DNA of 64,000 nt, from NCBI GenBank assembly GCA_963825505.1, contig CAWGTL010000008.1:256015-320014 (forward strand), in the 5' to 3' direction. The notes beneath the pieces are model-generated. The model was not told the origin of the DNA and did no database searches. It worked only from the letters and a program-made list of their open reading frames with translations. This document shows, one piece after another, positions 49,644-58,818 of this stretch. Both the position numbers and the translations under genes were made by a program. Each line of letters opens with the position of its first letter. Position 1 is the first letter of the stretch. This DNA comes from JBBQSN01 sp963825505. GTDB taxonomy: Bacteria > Actinomycetota > Actinomycetes > Actinomycetales > CAWJMD01.

Positions 49644-49656
49644 CCTGACCTGACCT
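49633..49656 (+). repeat. (ACCTG)4.8 tandem repeat spanning the xylulokinase stop
   Basis: Four full ACCTG units and a partial fifth. The xylulokinase stop TGA (49641-49643) is inside it. Because the unit is five bases, TGA recurs in every frame, so slippage would change only the last few residues. Confidence 0.85.
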
Positions 49657-49745
49657 AAGAATCTCCGCCGGTTGCTGCGACCGGATCGCGTCCCCAGGCG
49701 TCATGGTGGTGACGGCGAGGTGCGAGGGGACCACGAGGGGGCTCG

Positions 49746-50273
49746 GTGCGCGAGGAGGACTTCGACGCGTTCTACGCGTCGACGGTGCACCGGTTGTCAG
49801 GACAGCTGTACCTGATCACCGGTGACCGGGACGAGGCGCGGGACTGCGTCCAGGAGGCGTTCGAGCGGGCCTGGCTGCGCTGGGACGCCGTGCGGGCGGC
49901 CGACTCGCCGGAGGCCTGGGTCCGCACGGTCGCCCGCCGGCTGGCGGTGAGCCGCTGGCGCCGGGTGCGCAACGCCGCGACGGCCTGGCAGCGGCACGGC
50001 GGCCCGGCAGACGCGGCCGGTCACGCCACCTCCTCTGCCGACCGGGTCGCGCTGGTCGCGGCACTGCAGCGCCTCCCCGGGGCCCAGCGCACGGCGGTGG
50101 TGCTGCACCACCTCTGCGACCTCGACGTCGCGGCTGTCGCGCAGGAGACGGGCGCATCGGTCTCCGCGGTGAAGTCCCAGCTCAGCCGCGGCCGTGCCCG
50201 GCTGGCTGAGCTGCTCGGCGACGGCACCGCGCACCAGCACACGGACGGCGACGACAGGACGGTGAGGCGATGA
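49746..50273 (+). CDS. ECF sigma factor, SigE-like
   Basis: 175 residues. Region 2 covers about 5-75 (DFDAFYASTVHRLSGQLY, DEARDCVQEAFERAW, SPEAWVRTVARRLA) and region 4 about 100-155 (ALQRLPGAQRTAVVLHHL, SAVKSQLSRGRARLAELL). The short linker and the VVLHHLCDL pattern are those of the actinobacterial SigE-type ECF subgroup. The start GTG 49746 has only a weak GAGGGG region upstream. It overlaps the downstream membrane gene (ATGA), which is the usual position for an anti-sigma factor, although that protein lacks the standard zinc-binding anti-sigma motif. Confidence 0.88.
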   Translation: MREEDFDAFYASTVHRLSGQLYLITGDRDEARDCVQEAFERAWLRWDAVRAADSPEAWVRTVARRLAVSRWRRVRNAATAWQRHGGPADAAGHATSSADRVALVAALQRLPGAQRTAVVLHHLCDLDVAAVAQETGASVSAVKSQLSRGRARLAELLGDGTAHQHTDGDDRTVRR

Positions 50274-51199
50274 GCCCGCACGACACCTTGCACGACCGGC
50301 TGGCGGACGCCGCGGGCGCCGTGCGCCCGTCCGTGCCTGACGGGTCGGCCGTCCGTCGGTCTGCCGTGCGGCACCGTGTCCAGCGACGGGTGCTGGGCGG
50401 GTCAGCGGTCCTGGTGGCGGTGGCCGCCGCCGTGCTGACCGGCAGCACGCTGCTCGCGCCCCGGACGACCTCGCTAGGGCCGGCGACCCCGAACCCGACG
50501 GTGACCAGCGCCCCCGCACCGACGTCGTCGGATCCGGCCCCGACGTCTACGGCCCCACCGTCATCGACGACGTCCACCTCGGTGACCACGACGCCGGTCG
50601 GGCCGCCGCCGCTCACAGGCGAAGAGGCCCGGGCGTTCGTCGAGGAACTCCGGTTCGAACGCGAACCGGCGACGTCGGAACCAGATGAGTGGAGCAGGAC
50701 CAGCACCACTCACCTGACGATGTCCGCGCACGAGTGCGATCCGGTACCGGACCAGCGGGTGCTCGCAGCCCGGTCGTACGAGGACTGGGGCCCGGACACC
50801 GGTTCCCTGCGCCAGCTGACGCTGTTCGCCACCGCCGACGACGCCCGCGCGGCCTTCGCCGACCTCCGTGCTGCGATGCGGCTCTGCCATGCGCCATTCA
50901 CCTACCAGGACGGTCCGTACCTCATCGACCAGACGGTCGTCGGGGGCCAGCTGGAGCTCGGTGACGAGTCGTTCTGGGTCGCGACCAAGGGAGTCATCCG
51001 GGAGGCGGAGGGTCTGCCGGAGCGTGTGGGCACCGAGCAGCCCTACAAGACCGCGTCGCTGCTCGTGCTCGACGACAACGTCGTCGTCCACATCGAAGAT
51101 CCTGCGGCGGGCGATGATGCGCGCCGAGCCGACTTCGTGGCCACGGCGGGCGCCGAGTGGGAGCGGCTGCAGGGCCGGTACGAGCCGGTGACGCGCTGA
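50270..51199 (+). CDS. Membrane-anchored protein coupled to ECF sigma factor
   Basis: 309 residues. A 45-residue cytosolic part (MSPHDTLHDRLADAAGAV ...) is followed by one membrane helix at about 43-63, then a Pro/Thr/Ser linker of about 50 residues, then an extracytoplasmic domain of about 190 residues with two cysteines. No HxxxCxxC anti-sigma signature is present. The topology and four-base overlap with the sigma gene suggest it senses an outside signal and controls the sigma factor, but this is inference. The outer domain is unrecognised; the pattern of alternating strands and SFWVATKG hints at a lipoprotein LpqN- or PknH-sensor-like fold. Confidence 0.7.
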   Translation: MSPHDTLHDRLADAAGAVRPSVPDGSAVRRSAVRHRVQRRVLGGSAVLVAVAAAVLTGSTLLAPRTTSLGPATPNPTVTSAPAPTSSDPAPTSTAPPSSTTSTSVTTTPVGPPPLTGEEARAFVEELRFEREPATSEPDEWSRTSTTHLTMSAHECDPVPDQRVLAARSYEDWGPDTGSLRQLTLFATADDARAAFADLRAAMRLCHAPFTYQDGPYLIDQTVVGGQLELGDESFWVATKGVIREAEGLPERVGTEQPYKTASLLVLDDNVVVHIEDPAAGDDARRADFVATAGAEWERLQGRYEPVTR

Positions 51200-51287
51200 T
51201 CGTTCGGCCCGGCTTGCCGAGGCGTCGGCCAGGAGCCTGGCAGACACTGACACGACCTGCCTGGGACGGTGCTGGCAGGCTCGTGCC

Positions 51288-53405
51288 GTGGCAGCGCGCA
51301 GGATCAGGATCGGGATCGACACCGGCGGCACCTTCACCGACGTGGTGGCGGTCGACGAGGACTCGGGTGCGGTGGTCACCACCAAGACGCCGTCCACGCC
51401 GGCCGACCCGGCCGAGGGCTTCCTCGCCGGGATCGACAAGGTGCTGGGCCTGCTGTCGTCCCAGGGTGAGCCGGTCGGTGGCGAGGCGATCAGCGCGGTG
51501 AGCCACGGCACCACGGTGGCCACGAACAAGCTGCTCGAGGGCAAGGTCGAGAACCTCGGGTTCGTCACGACCGAGGGCTACCGGCACGTGCTCGAGATCG
51601 CGCGCCAGTCGGTGCCGGACGGCTACGGCAACAGCTACTTCTGGGTGAAGCCGCCGCGCATCGTCCCGGCCGACCGGGTGCGTACCGTCGGGGGTCGGTT
51701 GGCCGTCGACGGCAGCGAGGTCCGCCCGTTCGACCCCGAGCAGGCGCGTTCGGCGGCGGAGTTCTTCCGCGACGCCGGCATCACCACGATCGGCGTCTGC
51801 TTCCTGCACTCGTACGCGAACCCGGCGCACGAGGAGGCGATGCGAGATGTCCTCTCCGAGGTGCACCCGGAGGCGACGGTGAGCATCTCCTCGGAGGTGC
51901 TGCGCGAGTACCGCGAGTACGAGCGGTCGGTCACCACCCTGGTCGATGCCGCGGTGAAGCCGAACATCCGGCGCTACGTGGAGAACATCGCCCACCGGCT
52001 GGCCGAGTACGCCACCACCGACGGGACACCGCGCGAGGTGCCGTTCTACGTGATGAAGTCCAACGGCGGCGTGCTCTCGGCCGCCGAGGTGGTGAAGCAG
52101 CCCATCACGACCGTGCTCTCCGGCCCCGCGGCGGGCGCGCTGGGTGCGGCTCTGGTGGCGCAGGCGGCCGGGGTCGACAAGGTGCTCACCTGCGACGGCG
52201 GCGGCACCTCCACCGACGTCACGGTCGTGGTCGACGGACGTCCTGCGCTGACCACCGAGGGCACGGTCGGGGCGTACCCGTCCAAGATCCCCATGATCGA
52301 CGTCGTCACCGTGGGCGCCGGCGGCGGCTCGATCGCCTGGGTCACGCCGGAGGGGACGCTGCGCGTCGGCCCGCAGTCGGCCGGGGCCGACCCCGGGCCG
52401 CTCTGCTACCGCAAGGGCGGGACCGAGCCCACCATCACCGACGCGCACGTGCTGCTCGGACGCATCCCGCCCCACCTGCTCGGTGGCGAGATCCCGCTCG
52501 ACGTCGAGGCCGCCGGAGAAGGAGTCGCCGCGCTGGCCGAGCGCCTCGGCATGGGCGTGGAGGAGTGCGCGTCCGGGATCCTGGAGATCTCGGCCTGGAA
52601 CCAGGCGAACGCGCTGCGGCAGATCAGCGTCAAGCGCGGGCTCGACGTCCGCGACTTCACCCTGGTCACCTTCGGCGGCTCCGGTTCGCTGCTCGCGTGC
52701 CGGCTGGTCGACGTGCTCGGTCTGGCCGGTGTGCTGGTGCCGCGCGACCCCGGCAACCTCTCGGCGTTCGGGCTGCTCACCGTCGACGTGCGCAACGACT
52801 ACGTGCGCACCCACGTGCGCCGGCACGACCGGCTCGAGCACGACCAGGTGCAGACGATCCTGGACGAGCTCACGGCCGACGGCGACCGCGCCCTGGCAGC
52901 AGAGGGTTTCGCCTCCGAGGAGCGCCGGTTCGAGCGCACCGCCGACCTGCGCTACTTCGGCCAGGCCTTCGAGGTGCGGGTCGACCTGCCCGAGGGACGC
53001 TTCGACGCCGACCTCGCCGACGCCACCGCAGCGCGGTTCCACGCGGAGCACCGCTCCCTCTACGGCTACGACTTCGCCGACGACCCGACCCAGCAGGTGG
53101 AGTGGGTCAACCTGCGGGTCACCGGTGTCGGACCCATCCGGCGTCCCGACCTGCGCACCACCGGCCCGGGCGACGGCGCGGAGTCCGCCCGCACCGGCGC
53201 CCGCGACGCGTACTTCGGCGGTTGGACGAAGGCCGCTCTGTACCAACGGGAACGGCTCGGCGCCGGCGACGTCGTCGACGGCCCGGCGATCATCGAGGAG
53301 TTCGGCTCGACCATCCCGGTGCACCCGGGCTTCCGGGCCGAGGTCGACGGCTTCGGCAACGTGCTCGTCACTCGTGACATCGAGCAGACGGAGGAGCAGG
53401 CGTGA
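51288..53405 (+). CDS. hyuA: Hydantoinase/oxoprolinase subunit A
   Basis: 705 residues. The actin-like ATP-binding fold of the HyuA family is shown by GIDTGGTFTDVVAVD at the start, SHGTTVATNKLLEG near 68, GGGTSTDVTVVVDG near 303, and VTVGAGGGSIAWV near 345. This subunit uses ATP to activate a cyclic amide or ketone. Subunit B follows with a four-base overlap. Family members act on N-methylhydantoin, 5-oxoproline, acetone or caprolactam; the substrate here is not given by the sequence. The start GTG 51288 is six bases after CAGGCT and has no ribosome binding site, so it may be leaderless. Confidence 0.9.
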   Translation: MAARRIRIGIDTGGTFTDVVAVDEDSGAVVTTKTPSTPADPAEGFLAGIDKVLGLLSSQGEPVGGEAISAVSHGTTVATNKLLEGKVENLGFVTTEGYRHVLEIARQSVPDGYGNSYFWVKPPRIVPADRVRTVGGRLAVDGSEVRPFDPEQARSAAEFFRDAGITTIGVCFLHSYANPAHEEAMRDVLSEVHPEATVSISSEVLREYREYERSVTTLVDAAVKPNIRRYVENIAHRLAEYATTDGTPREVPFYVMKSNGGVLSAAEVVKQPITTVLSGPAAGALGAALVAQAAGVDKVLTCDGGGTSTDVTVVVDGRPALTTEGTVGAYPSKIPMIDVVTVGAGGGSIAWVTPEGTLRVGPQSAGADPGPLCYRKGGTEPTITDAHVLLGRIPPHLLGGEIPLDVEAAGEGVAALAERLGMGVEECASGILEISAWNQANALRQISVKRGLDVRDFTLVTFGGSGSLLACRLVDVLGLAGVLVPRDPGNLSAFGLLTVDVRNDYVRTHVRRHDRLEHDQVQTILDELTADGDRALAAEGFASEERRFERTADLRYFGQAFEVRVDLPEGRFDADLADATAARFHAEHRSLYGYDFADDPTQQVEWVNLRVTGVGPIRRPDLRTTGPGDGAESARTGARDAYFGGWTKAALYQRERLGAGDVVDGPAIIEEFGSTIPVHPGFRAEVDGFGNVLVTRDIEQTEEQA

Positions 53406-55339
53406 ACCAGCCGCAGGTCACCACCCGGACGGGCAAGCCGTACCGTCTCACCGCGGTCGACGCGCCGGCGCCCGACCCGGTGCTCGTCGAGATCGTCGCC
53501 GGCTACCTGGCCAGCGTCGAGATGGAGGTCGAGACGGCGATCGCACGCACGTCGCGGTCGCCGATGATCCGTGACGCCCACGACTTCCGGGCGGGCATCC
53601 ACGACCGGAACCTGCGCAAGCTCACCGGCAGGTCGTACTCCGCTCTGGTGCACCCGATCGCGCGGGACTACCCGCTGGAGACGATGCGGCCGGGAGACGT
53701 GTTCTTCCACAACGACGTCTACCGGTCCGAGGGCGGGATCGGCCACCTGCCCGACCTCTGCGTCACCGTACCGGTGTTCGCCACCCGCGAGGGCGAGGAC
53801 GGGCCGACCGTGGTGGCGTTCGTGCAGGCCTTCGGCCACCACGACGACATCGGGGGAGCGGTGCCCGGCTCGATGCCCTCGACCGCGACGTCGGTCTTCG
53901 AGGAGGGACTCATGGTCCCGCCGATCAGGCTCTGGGACGCCGGCGCCCCCAACGAGGCGGCGCTGAAGATCATGACCCGCAACTCCCGCATGCCCGACTC
54001 GCTCGCCGCCGACCTCGACGCCGAGTGCTCGGCCTGCCTGATGGGCGCGCGCCGGCTGGGCGAGCTGTTCGACCGCTACGGCGTCGACACCGTCGAGGCC
54101 TGCTTCGACGCCGCCATGGACGCCACCACCGAGACCTACCGCCGCGAGATCCTGTCGAAGATCCCTGTGGGGGAGTACGTCTGGGAGGACTACGCCGAGC
54201 ACGACGGTGTCGACGAGCCGCGGCTGCACACCCAGCGGATCACGCTCACCCGCACCGCACCGGACGACGAGGGCGGTGAGCGGCTCATCATCGACTTCAC
54301 CGGGACGGGTCCGCAGGCGAAGGGACCGATCAACCACTGCGGCGACTACGCCGACGGCAACTTCCTCGCGAAGTGGTTGGCGCCGATCCTGCGCAACCTG
54401 GCCGAGACACCGGAGCGGATGGCCGAGCTCGACGTGAACGAGGGCGTGCTGCCGCTGCTGGAGATGCGGTTCCCGGAGAAGGGCACGCTGCTCACCCCGG
54501 TCTTCCCCGCGCCGACGAACGCGCGGACGTTCGTCATCCTGCGCCTGCTCGGCGTGCTGGCCGGCGCAGTGGCCAAGGCCGTCGACGGCCGGATGCCCGC
54601 CGACCAGGAGACCATCCGGTACACCGGCGTGTACGGCGACGACCTCGATGGTCAGCCGTACCTCATGCGGGAGGTGCTCGGGGGTGGTTCGGGCGGTCGC
54701 TACTACGCCGACGGCGAGGACACCATCCACGTGGTGCCGGACTCGCGGAACCTCCCGACCGAGTTCACCGAGAGCCGGTTCCCGTTCCGGGTGGAGGCGC
54801 TGCAGCTCGCGTGCGACTCCGGCGGGCCGGGGCGGTACCGGGGCGGTCTCGGGTACGAGAAGCACATCCGGATGCTGCGCGACGGGCACTTCATGTCGAT
54901 CGCCGACCGGTCCATCCTGGCGTGCTGGGGGGTCAGGGGCGGCCTCGCCGGACAGCCGTTCTCGGTGACGATCGACCCCGGCGGACCGCGAGAGCGCGTC
55001 GTCGACGCCCTGGCCGACGCCGAGCCGGTGCGGGCCGGCGAGGTGATCCGGATCCGCACGACGGGTGGCGGCGGCTGGGGCGACCCGCTCGAGCGCCCGT
55101 ACGACGAGGTCGAGCGGGACGTCCGCTGGGGCAAGGTGTCGATCGCCGGGGCCCTGCGCGACTACGGCGTCGTCGTCACCGGCACCGAGGACGAGCCAGC
55201 TGTCGACGCGGAGTCGTCCGACGCCGAACGAGCCGACCGGGCGTCGCGACGCACCGGCGAGGAACCGTTCTTCGACCGCGGTCCGGGGTACGCGCGCCTC
55301 GCCGACGGGCGCGCGGCGGCGGAGGTCGACTGGGTATGA
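53402..55339 (+). CDS. hyuB: Hydantoinase/oxoprolinase subunit B
   Basis: 645 residues of the HyuB family. Conserved stretches: SVEMEVETAIARTSRSPMIRD (seen here in part), PGDVFFHNDVYRSEGGIGHLPD, GFGHHDD-type AFGHHDDIGG, DFTGTGPQAKGPINH, GLGYEKHIRML and the Gly-rich C-terminal TTGGGGWGDPLERP. Together with subunit A it forms the ATP-dependent ring-opening or carboxylating enzyme. The start GTG overlaps hyuA and the stop overlaps the CoA-transferase gene. A tail of about 70 residues after the family core is Asp/Arg-rich and not conserved. Confidence 0.9.
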   Translation: MNQPQVTTRTGKPYRLTAVDAPAPDPVLVEIVAGYLASVEMEVETAIARTSRSPMIRDAHDFRAGIHDRNLRKLTGRSYSALVHPIARDYPLETMRPGDVFFHNDVYRSEGGIGHLPDLCVTVPVFATREGEDGPTVVAFVQAFGHHDDIGGAVPGSMPSTATSVFEEGLMVPPIRLWDAGAPNEAALKIMTRNSRMPDSLAADLDAECSACLMGARRLGELFDRYGVDTVEACFDAAMDATTETYRREILSKIPVGEYVWEDYAEHDGVDEPRLHTQRITLTRTAPDDEGGERLIIDFTGTGPQAKGPINHCGDYADGNFLAKWLAPILRNLAETPERMAELDVNEGVLPLLEMRFPEKGTLLTPVFPAPTNARTFVILRLLGVLAGAVAKAVDGRMPADQETIRYTGVYGDDLDGQPYLMREVLGGGSGGRYYADGEDTIHVVPDSRNLPTEFTESRFPFRVEALQLACDSGGPGRYRGGLGYEKHIRMLRDGHFMSIADRSILACWGVRGGLAGQPFSVTIDPGGPRERVVDALADAEPVRAGEVIRIRTTGGGGWGDPLERPYDEVERDVRWGKVSIAGALRDYGVVVTGTEDEPAVDAESSDAERADRASRRTGEEPFFDRGPGYARLADGRAAAEVDWV

Positions 55340-56529
55340 GCACCCGCAGCGGCCCCCTGGCCGGCACCGTCGTCGTCGACCTCACCCGCGCCCTGGCCGG
55401 CCCGCACGCCGGGATGATGCTGGGCGACCTGGGGGCGCGCGTCATCAAGGTCGAGAGCCCGGGGACGGGCGACGACACCCGGGGCTGGGGGCCGCCGTTC
55501 GTGCAGCCCGACGGCACGTCCGGGGCCGAGGACCGGGTGTCGACCTACTTCCTGTCCTGCAACCGGAACAAGGAGTCGATCGCGCTCGACCTGAAGTCCG
55601 ACGACGGTCGTTCCACCCTGGAGGCCCTCGTGCGGCGTGCCGACGTCCTGCTGGAGAACTTCCGCACCGGCGTGCTCGACCGGCTCGGGTTCTCCGCGGC
55701 GCGGCTCCTCGAGCTCAACCCGCGCCTCGTGGTGCTGAGCATCAGCGGGTTCGGCCACGACGGGCCCGAGGGCGGCCGCCCCGGGTACGACCAGATCGCG
55801 CAGGGCGAGGCCGGGCTGATGTCGATCACCGGTTCGGGCCCGGACGATCCCCAGCGCGTCGGCGTGCCGATCGGCGACCTGCTGGCCGGCATGTGGGGCG
55901 GGTACGGGGTGCTGGCCGCCCTGCTCGAGCGCGAGCGGACGGGGCGCGGCCAGGTCGTGCGCACCTCGCTTCTGGCCGGGCTGGTCGGCGTGCACGCCTT
56001 CCAGGGCACCCGCTGGACCGTGGCCGGTGAGGTGGGAGGCGCCCAGGGCAACCACCACCCCTCGATCGCCCCCTACGGGTTGTTCCGCTGCCGCGACGGC
56101 GCTGTCCAGATCTCGGTGGGGAACGAGGCGCTGTGGAGAAGGTTCTGCGCCGGCTTCGAGATCGACGCGGAGACAGACGGTCTCGCGACGAACGCGGAGC
56201 GCGTACCGCACCGCGAGCGTGTCGTCGAGGTGGTCGAGACGGCCTTCGCGGGGTGGGACGCCGAGCCGCTGCTCGCGCGCCTGGCCGAGCTGGGCATCCC
56301 GGCCGGCAAGGTGCGCGACCTCCAGGAGGTGTACGAGTGGGACCAGACCCGCTCGCAGGGTCTGCTGGTCGAGGTCGACCACGCGACGCTCGGGACGGTC
56401 ACCCTGCCCGGGCCACCGCTGCGGTTCTTCGACGGCGACGGCGCCGAGACCACGCCGCACGAGCACACCGCGCCCCCGCTGCTCGACGCCGACGCCGCGG
56501 ACGTGCGGGCCTGGCTGGAGCGGGGATGA
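55336..56529 (+). CDS. CaiB/BaiF family (type III) CoA-transferase
   Basis: 397 residues. VVDLTRALAGPHAGMMLGDLGA and VIKVESPGTGDDTRGWG at the start and LLENFRTGVLDRLG near 110 are family hallmarks. The catalytic aspartate is in RPGYDQIAQGEAG near residue 153. It transfers CoA between carboxylic acids. It is co-translated with hyuAB (ATGA overlap), so the acid made or used by the hydantoinase pair is probably activated as its CoA thioester. If ring opening yields malonate or a related acid it could link to the pyrimidine genes, but nothing here proves it. Confidence 0.9.
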   Translation: MSTRSGPLAGTVVVDLTRALAGPHAGMMLGDLGARVIKVESPGTGDDTRGWGPPFVQPDGTSGAEDRVSTYFLSCNRNKESIALDLKSDDGRSTLEALVRRADVLLENFRTGVLDRLGFSAARLLELNPRLVVLSISGFGHDGPEGGRPGYDQIAQGEAGLMSITGSGPDDPQRVGVPIGDLLAGMWGGYGVLAALLERERTGRGQVVRTSLLAGLVGVHAFQGTRWTVAGEVGGAQGNHHPSIAPYGLFRCRDGAVQISVGNEALWRRFCAGFEIDAETDGLATNAERVPHRERVVEVVETAFAGWDAEPLLARLAELGIPAGKVRDLQEVYEWDQTRSQGLLVEVDHATLGTVTLPGPPLRFFDGDGAETTPHEHTAPPLLDADAADVRAWLERG

Positions 56530-56566
56530 CAGTGCGGCTCGGGACCTGACGTCCGGGCTGCTTCGG

Positions 56567-57556
56567 TCAGCCGGCCGGGACGGCCGCGACCACACGGCCG
56601 GTGCCGTCCTGCGCACCGACCACCACGACCACGAACTCGCTGCCGTCGAGGCCCACCAGCCACTCCGACAGCGGCAGGTCGTCGGACCAGGCCACCTGCG
56701 TGAGCTGGGTCTGCAGCACCTCGAACTCGAACGCCCGCTCGGTGGCAGGCAGGGCCAGCTCCTCGCGGATGCGCGGGTCGAAGGTGTCGGGCACCCCGCC
56801 GTCCGGGAGGCAGACGGGAGAACCCGGTTCGGCGTAGACGTCGAACGCCTGCGTGATCGAGACCCAGTTCGGGTCGCAGTCGCCGACGCCGAACGCGGCC
56901 GCCGCGGGGTCCTGCTCGGCGCCCTCGAACGGCTCGGGCGCGTAGCCGGACTCGAAGGTGTCGAGATCCGGCGTGACGACGTGGTCCAGGCCCCACTCGC
57001 CGCGGACGCCGTCGCGCAGCCAGGCCAGCCGGATCCGGTAGGACGCCTCGGACCGCTCGCCGGCGACGGTGAACCCGTAGGTGACCGTGGTGGCCACCGC
57101 GGCGGTGACGTTCGTCAGCGGCTCGGTCTCGGCGGTGGTGTCGAGCTCGGGCGGGGTCCAGGACAGGTCGAGGTCGATCGCCTCGGCCGCCGCGGCGTCG
57201 CCGACGATCAGGTCGGTGGCCTGCGGCTGACGGGAGTGCGACTCGTTGGGCGCCATCAGCTCGTGGTCGTCGCCGAGCATCGCGGTGATGGCGTCGCCGT
57301 CGTGGGCCTCGACCGCCTCGAGCAGCTCCTGGCTCCTCGCCAGCACCTCGGAGCCGTCGCCCGGGTCGTTCACCACGCCCATGACCCCGACCACGGCCAG
57401 CGGCAGCCCGACACCGATGACCACCACGGCGGCGATCATGGTCGCCACCGTGCGCGCCCCGGGGCGAGGACGTCGCGGCGAAACCGGCGGCTGCGGCGGG
57501 GGTGCGGTCCCGATCGGTTCGGGCGGCGTGCTCCAGCCCTGCGTCGCCCCCGTCAC
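56567..57556 (-). CDS. Hypothetical membrane protein, Pro-rich N-terminus
   Basis: 329 residues from GTG 57556. A 30-residue cytosolic Pro-rich segment precedes one membrane helix (about 38-60). The outer part of about 265 residues begins with a NTF2-like helix (SEVLARSQELLEAVEAHD) and contains two cysteines that may pair (GDCDPN and SPVCLPDGG). No enzyme motif is seen. It is convergent with the CoA-transferase gene and lies seven bases after the MFS gene on the same strand. Function unknown. Confidence 0.65.
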   Translation of the reverse strand: MTGATQGWSTPPEPIGTAPPPQPPVSPRRPRPGARTVATMIAAVVVIGVGLPLAVVGVMGVVNDPGDGSEVLARSQELLEAVEAHDGDAITAMLGDDHELMAPNESHSRQPQATDLIVGDAAAAEAIDLDLSWTPPELDTTAETEPLTNVTAAVATTVTYGFTVAGERSEASYRIRLAWLRDGVRGEWGLDHVVTPDLDTFESGYAPEPFEGAEQDPAAAAFGVGDCDPNWVSITQAFDVYAEPGSPVCLPDGGVPDTFDPRIREELALPATERAFEFEVLQTQLTQVAWSDDLPLSEWLVGLDGSEFVVVVVGAQDGTGRVVAAVPAG

Positions 57557-57563
57557 ACGCCCA

Positions 57564-58790
57564 TCATGCCGGGTCCGTCCGGGGACGCCCGGAGCGGTCC
57601 ACAGGGCGCCGGGCGCGGATCACCAGGTAGCCGAGCACCGCCAGCACCGCGGACGTGCCTGCGGCGACGGTCTGCACGACGAAGCTGTCCTGCGCGCCGA
57701 CGGCGTCGACCGTGCTGCCACCGATCGAGGCCCCGAGCGTCACCCCGAGGGTGAGCGCCGCCGTCGTCCAGGCCAGGCCCTCGGTGAGCGAGGACCGCGG
57801 GATGCGCGACTCCACCAGCGACATGCCGGACACCAGCACCGGGGCGATGGTGACGCCCGCGAGGAACACCAGCCCGGTGAGGACGAGCAGCGAGTCGACC
57901 AGCAGGAAGCCCAGACCCGCGACACCGAACGCGCAGCAGGTGATGACGAAACGGCCTGCGAGACCGCGCTTCCAGCGCACCGCGCCGTAGATCAGGCCGG
58001 CGACCAGGCTGCCGGCGGCGTAGACCGCGAGCACCACGCCGGACAGCCCGATCCGGCCCTGCTCGTCCGCGAAGGCGACGACGACCACGTCCATGGCGCC
58101 GAAGACGGTGCCGACCGCGACGTAGGTGAGCGCCACCACGACGAGGCCAGGCTCGAGCAGGGCCCGCGGACCGGCGCCCGCGTCAGCCGCGTCCGGGACG
58201 TGCGGCTCGGTCGAGGTGAGGGTCGCCAGCCCGAGACCGCCGATCAGCCCGAAGATGATCGCGGTGAGGAAGCCGACGGGCGGCGACACCGCGGTGGCCA
58301 GGAAGGTGACCAGCGGCGGGCCGGTGACGAACACGACCTCGTCGACGACGGACTCGAAGGCGAACGCGGTCTGCCGCTCCACCGGGTCGTCGAGTACGCC
58401 GGCCCACCGCGCCCGCACCATCGAGCCGATGTTGGGGCCGCTCGCGCCGGTGAGGGCCGCCAGGACGAGCCAGGTCCAGATCGGGGTGCCGAGCTCGACC
58501 GCGACGACGAAGCCGACGCCGGCCAGCGCGTAGAGGATCACCGCCGGTCGCAGCACCGAGGCCTGGCCGAACCGGTCCACCAGCCGGGCCACGAGCGGGG
58601 AGACGAGCGCGAAGCTCAGCGACAGGACGCCGGCCGTGATGCCGGCGATGCCGTACCGGCCCGTCTCGGCCGACACCAGCAGCACGGCGCCGAGGCCGGT
58701 CATCGAGATGGGCATCCGGGCGAGGAACCCCATGGAGGAGAACGAGAACGCCCCCTGCACGCGCAGCAGCGCGCCGTACGGACCCAGCAC
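57564..58790 (-). CDS. MFS transporter
   Basis: 408 residues with twelve predicted helices. The motif between helices 2 and 3 is VARLVDRFGQASVLRPA (the G-x-x-x-D-R-x-G-R-R type), and FGAMDVVVVAFADE and SLVESRIPRSSLTEGLAW mark the second half. The set resembles the actinobacterial drug/sugar efflux group of the family. The start is a GTG at 58790, 28 nt after the DUF554 stop; the N-terminus begins directly with the first helix region. No substrate can be inferred. Confidence 0.83.
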   Translation of the reverse strand: MLGPYGALLRVQGAFSFSSMGFLARMPISMTGLGAVLLVSAETGRYGIAGITAGVLSLSFALVSPLVARLVDRFGQASVLRPAVILYALAGVGFVVAVELGTPIWTWLVLAALTGASGPNIGSMVRARWAGVLDDPVERQTAFAFESVVDEVVFVTGPPLVTFLATAVSPPVGFLTAIIFGLIGGLGLATLTSTEPHVPDAADAGAGPRALLEPGLVVVALTYVAVGTVFGAMDVVVVAFADEQGRIGLSGVVLAVYAAGSLVAGLIYGAVRWKRGLAGRFVITCCAFGVAGLGFLLVDSLLVLTGLVFLAGVTIAPVLVSGMSLVESRIPRSSLTEGLAWTTAALTLGVTLGASIGGSTVDAVGAQDSFVVQTVAAGTSAVLAVLGYLVIRARRPVDRSGRPRTDPA

Positions 58791-58818
58791 CGTCAGACCT
58801 CCGCTCTCACGACGCGCC

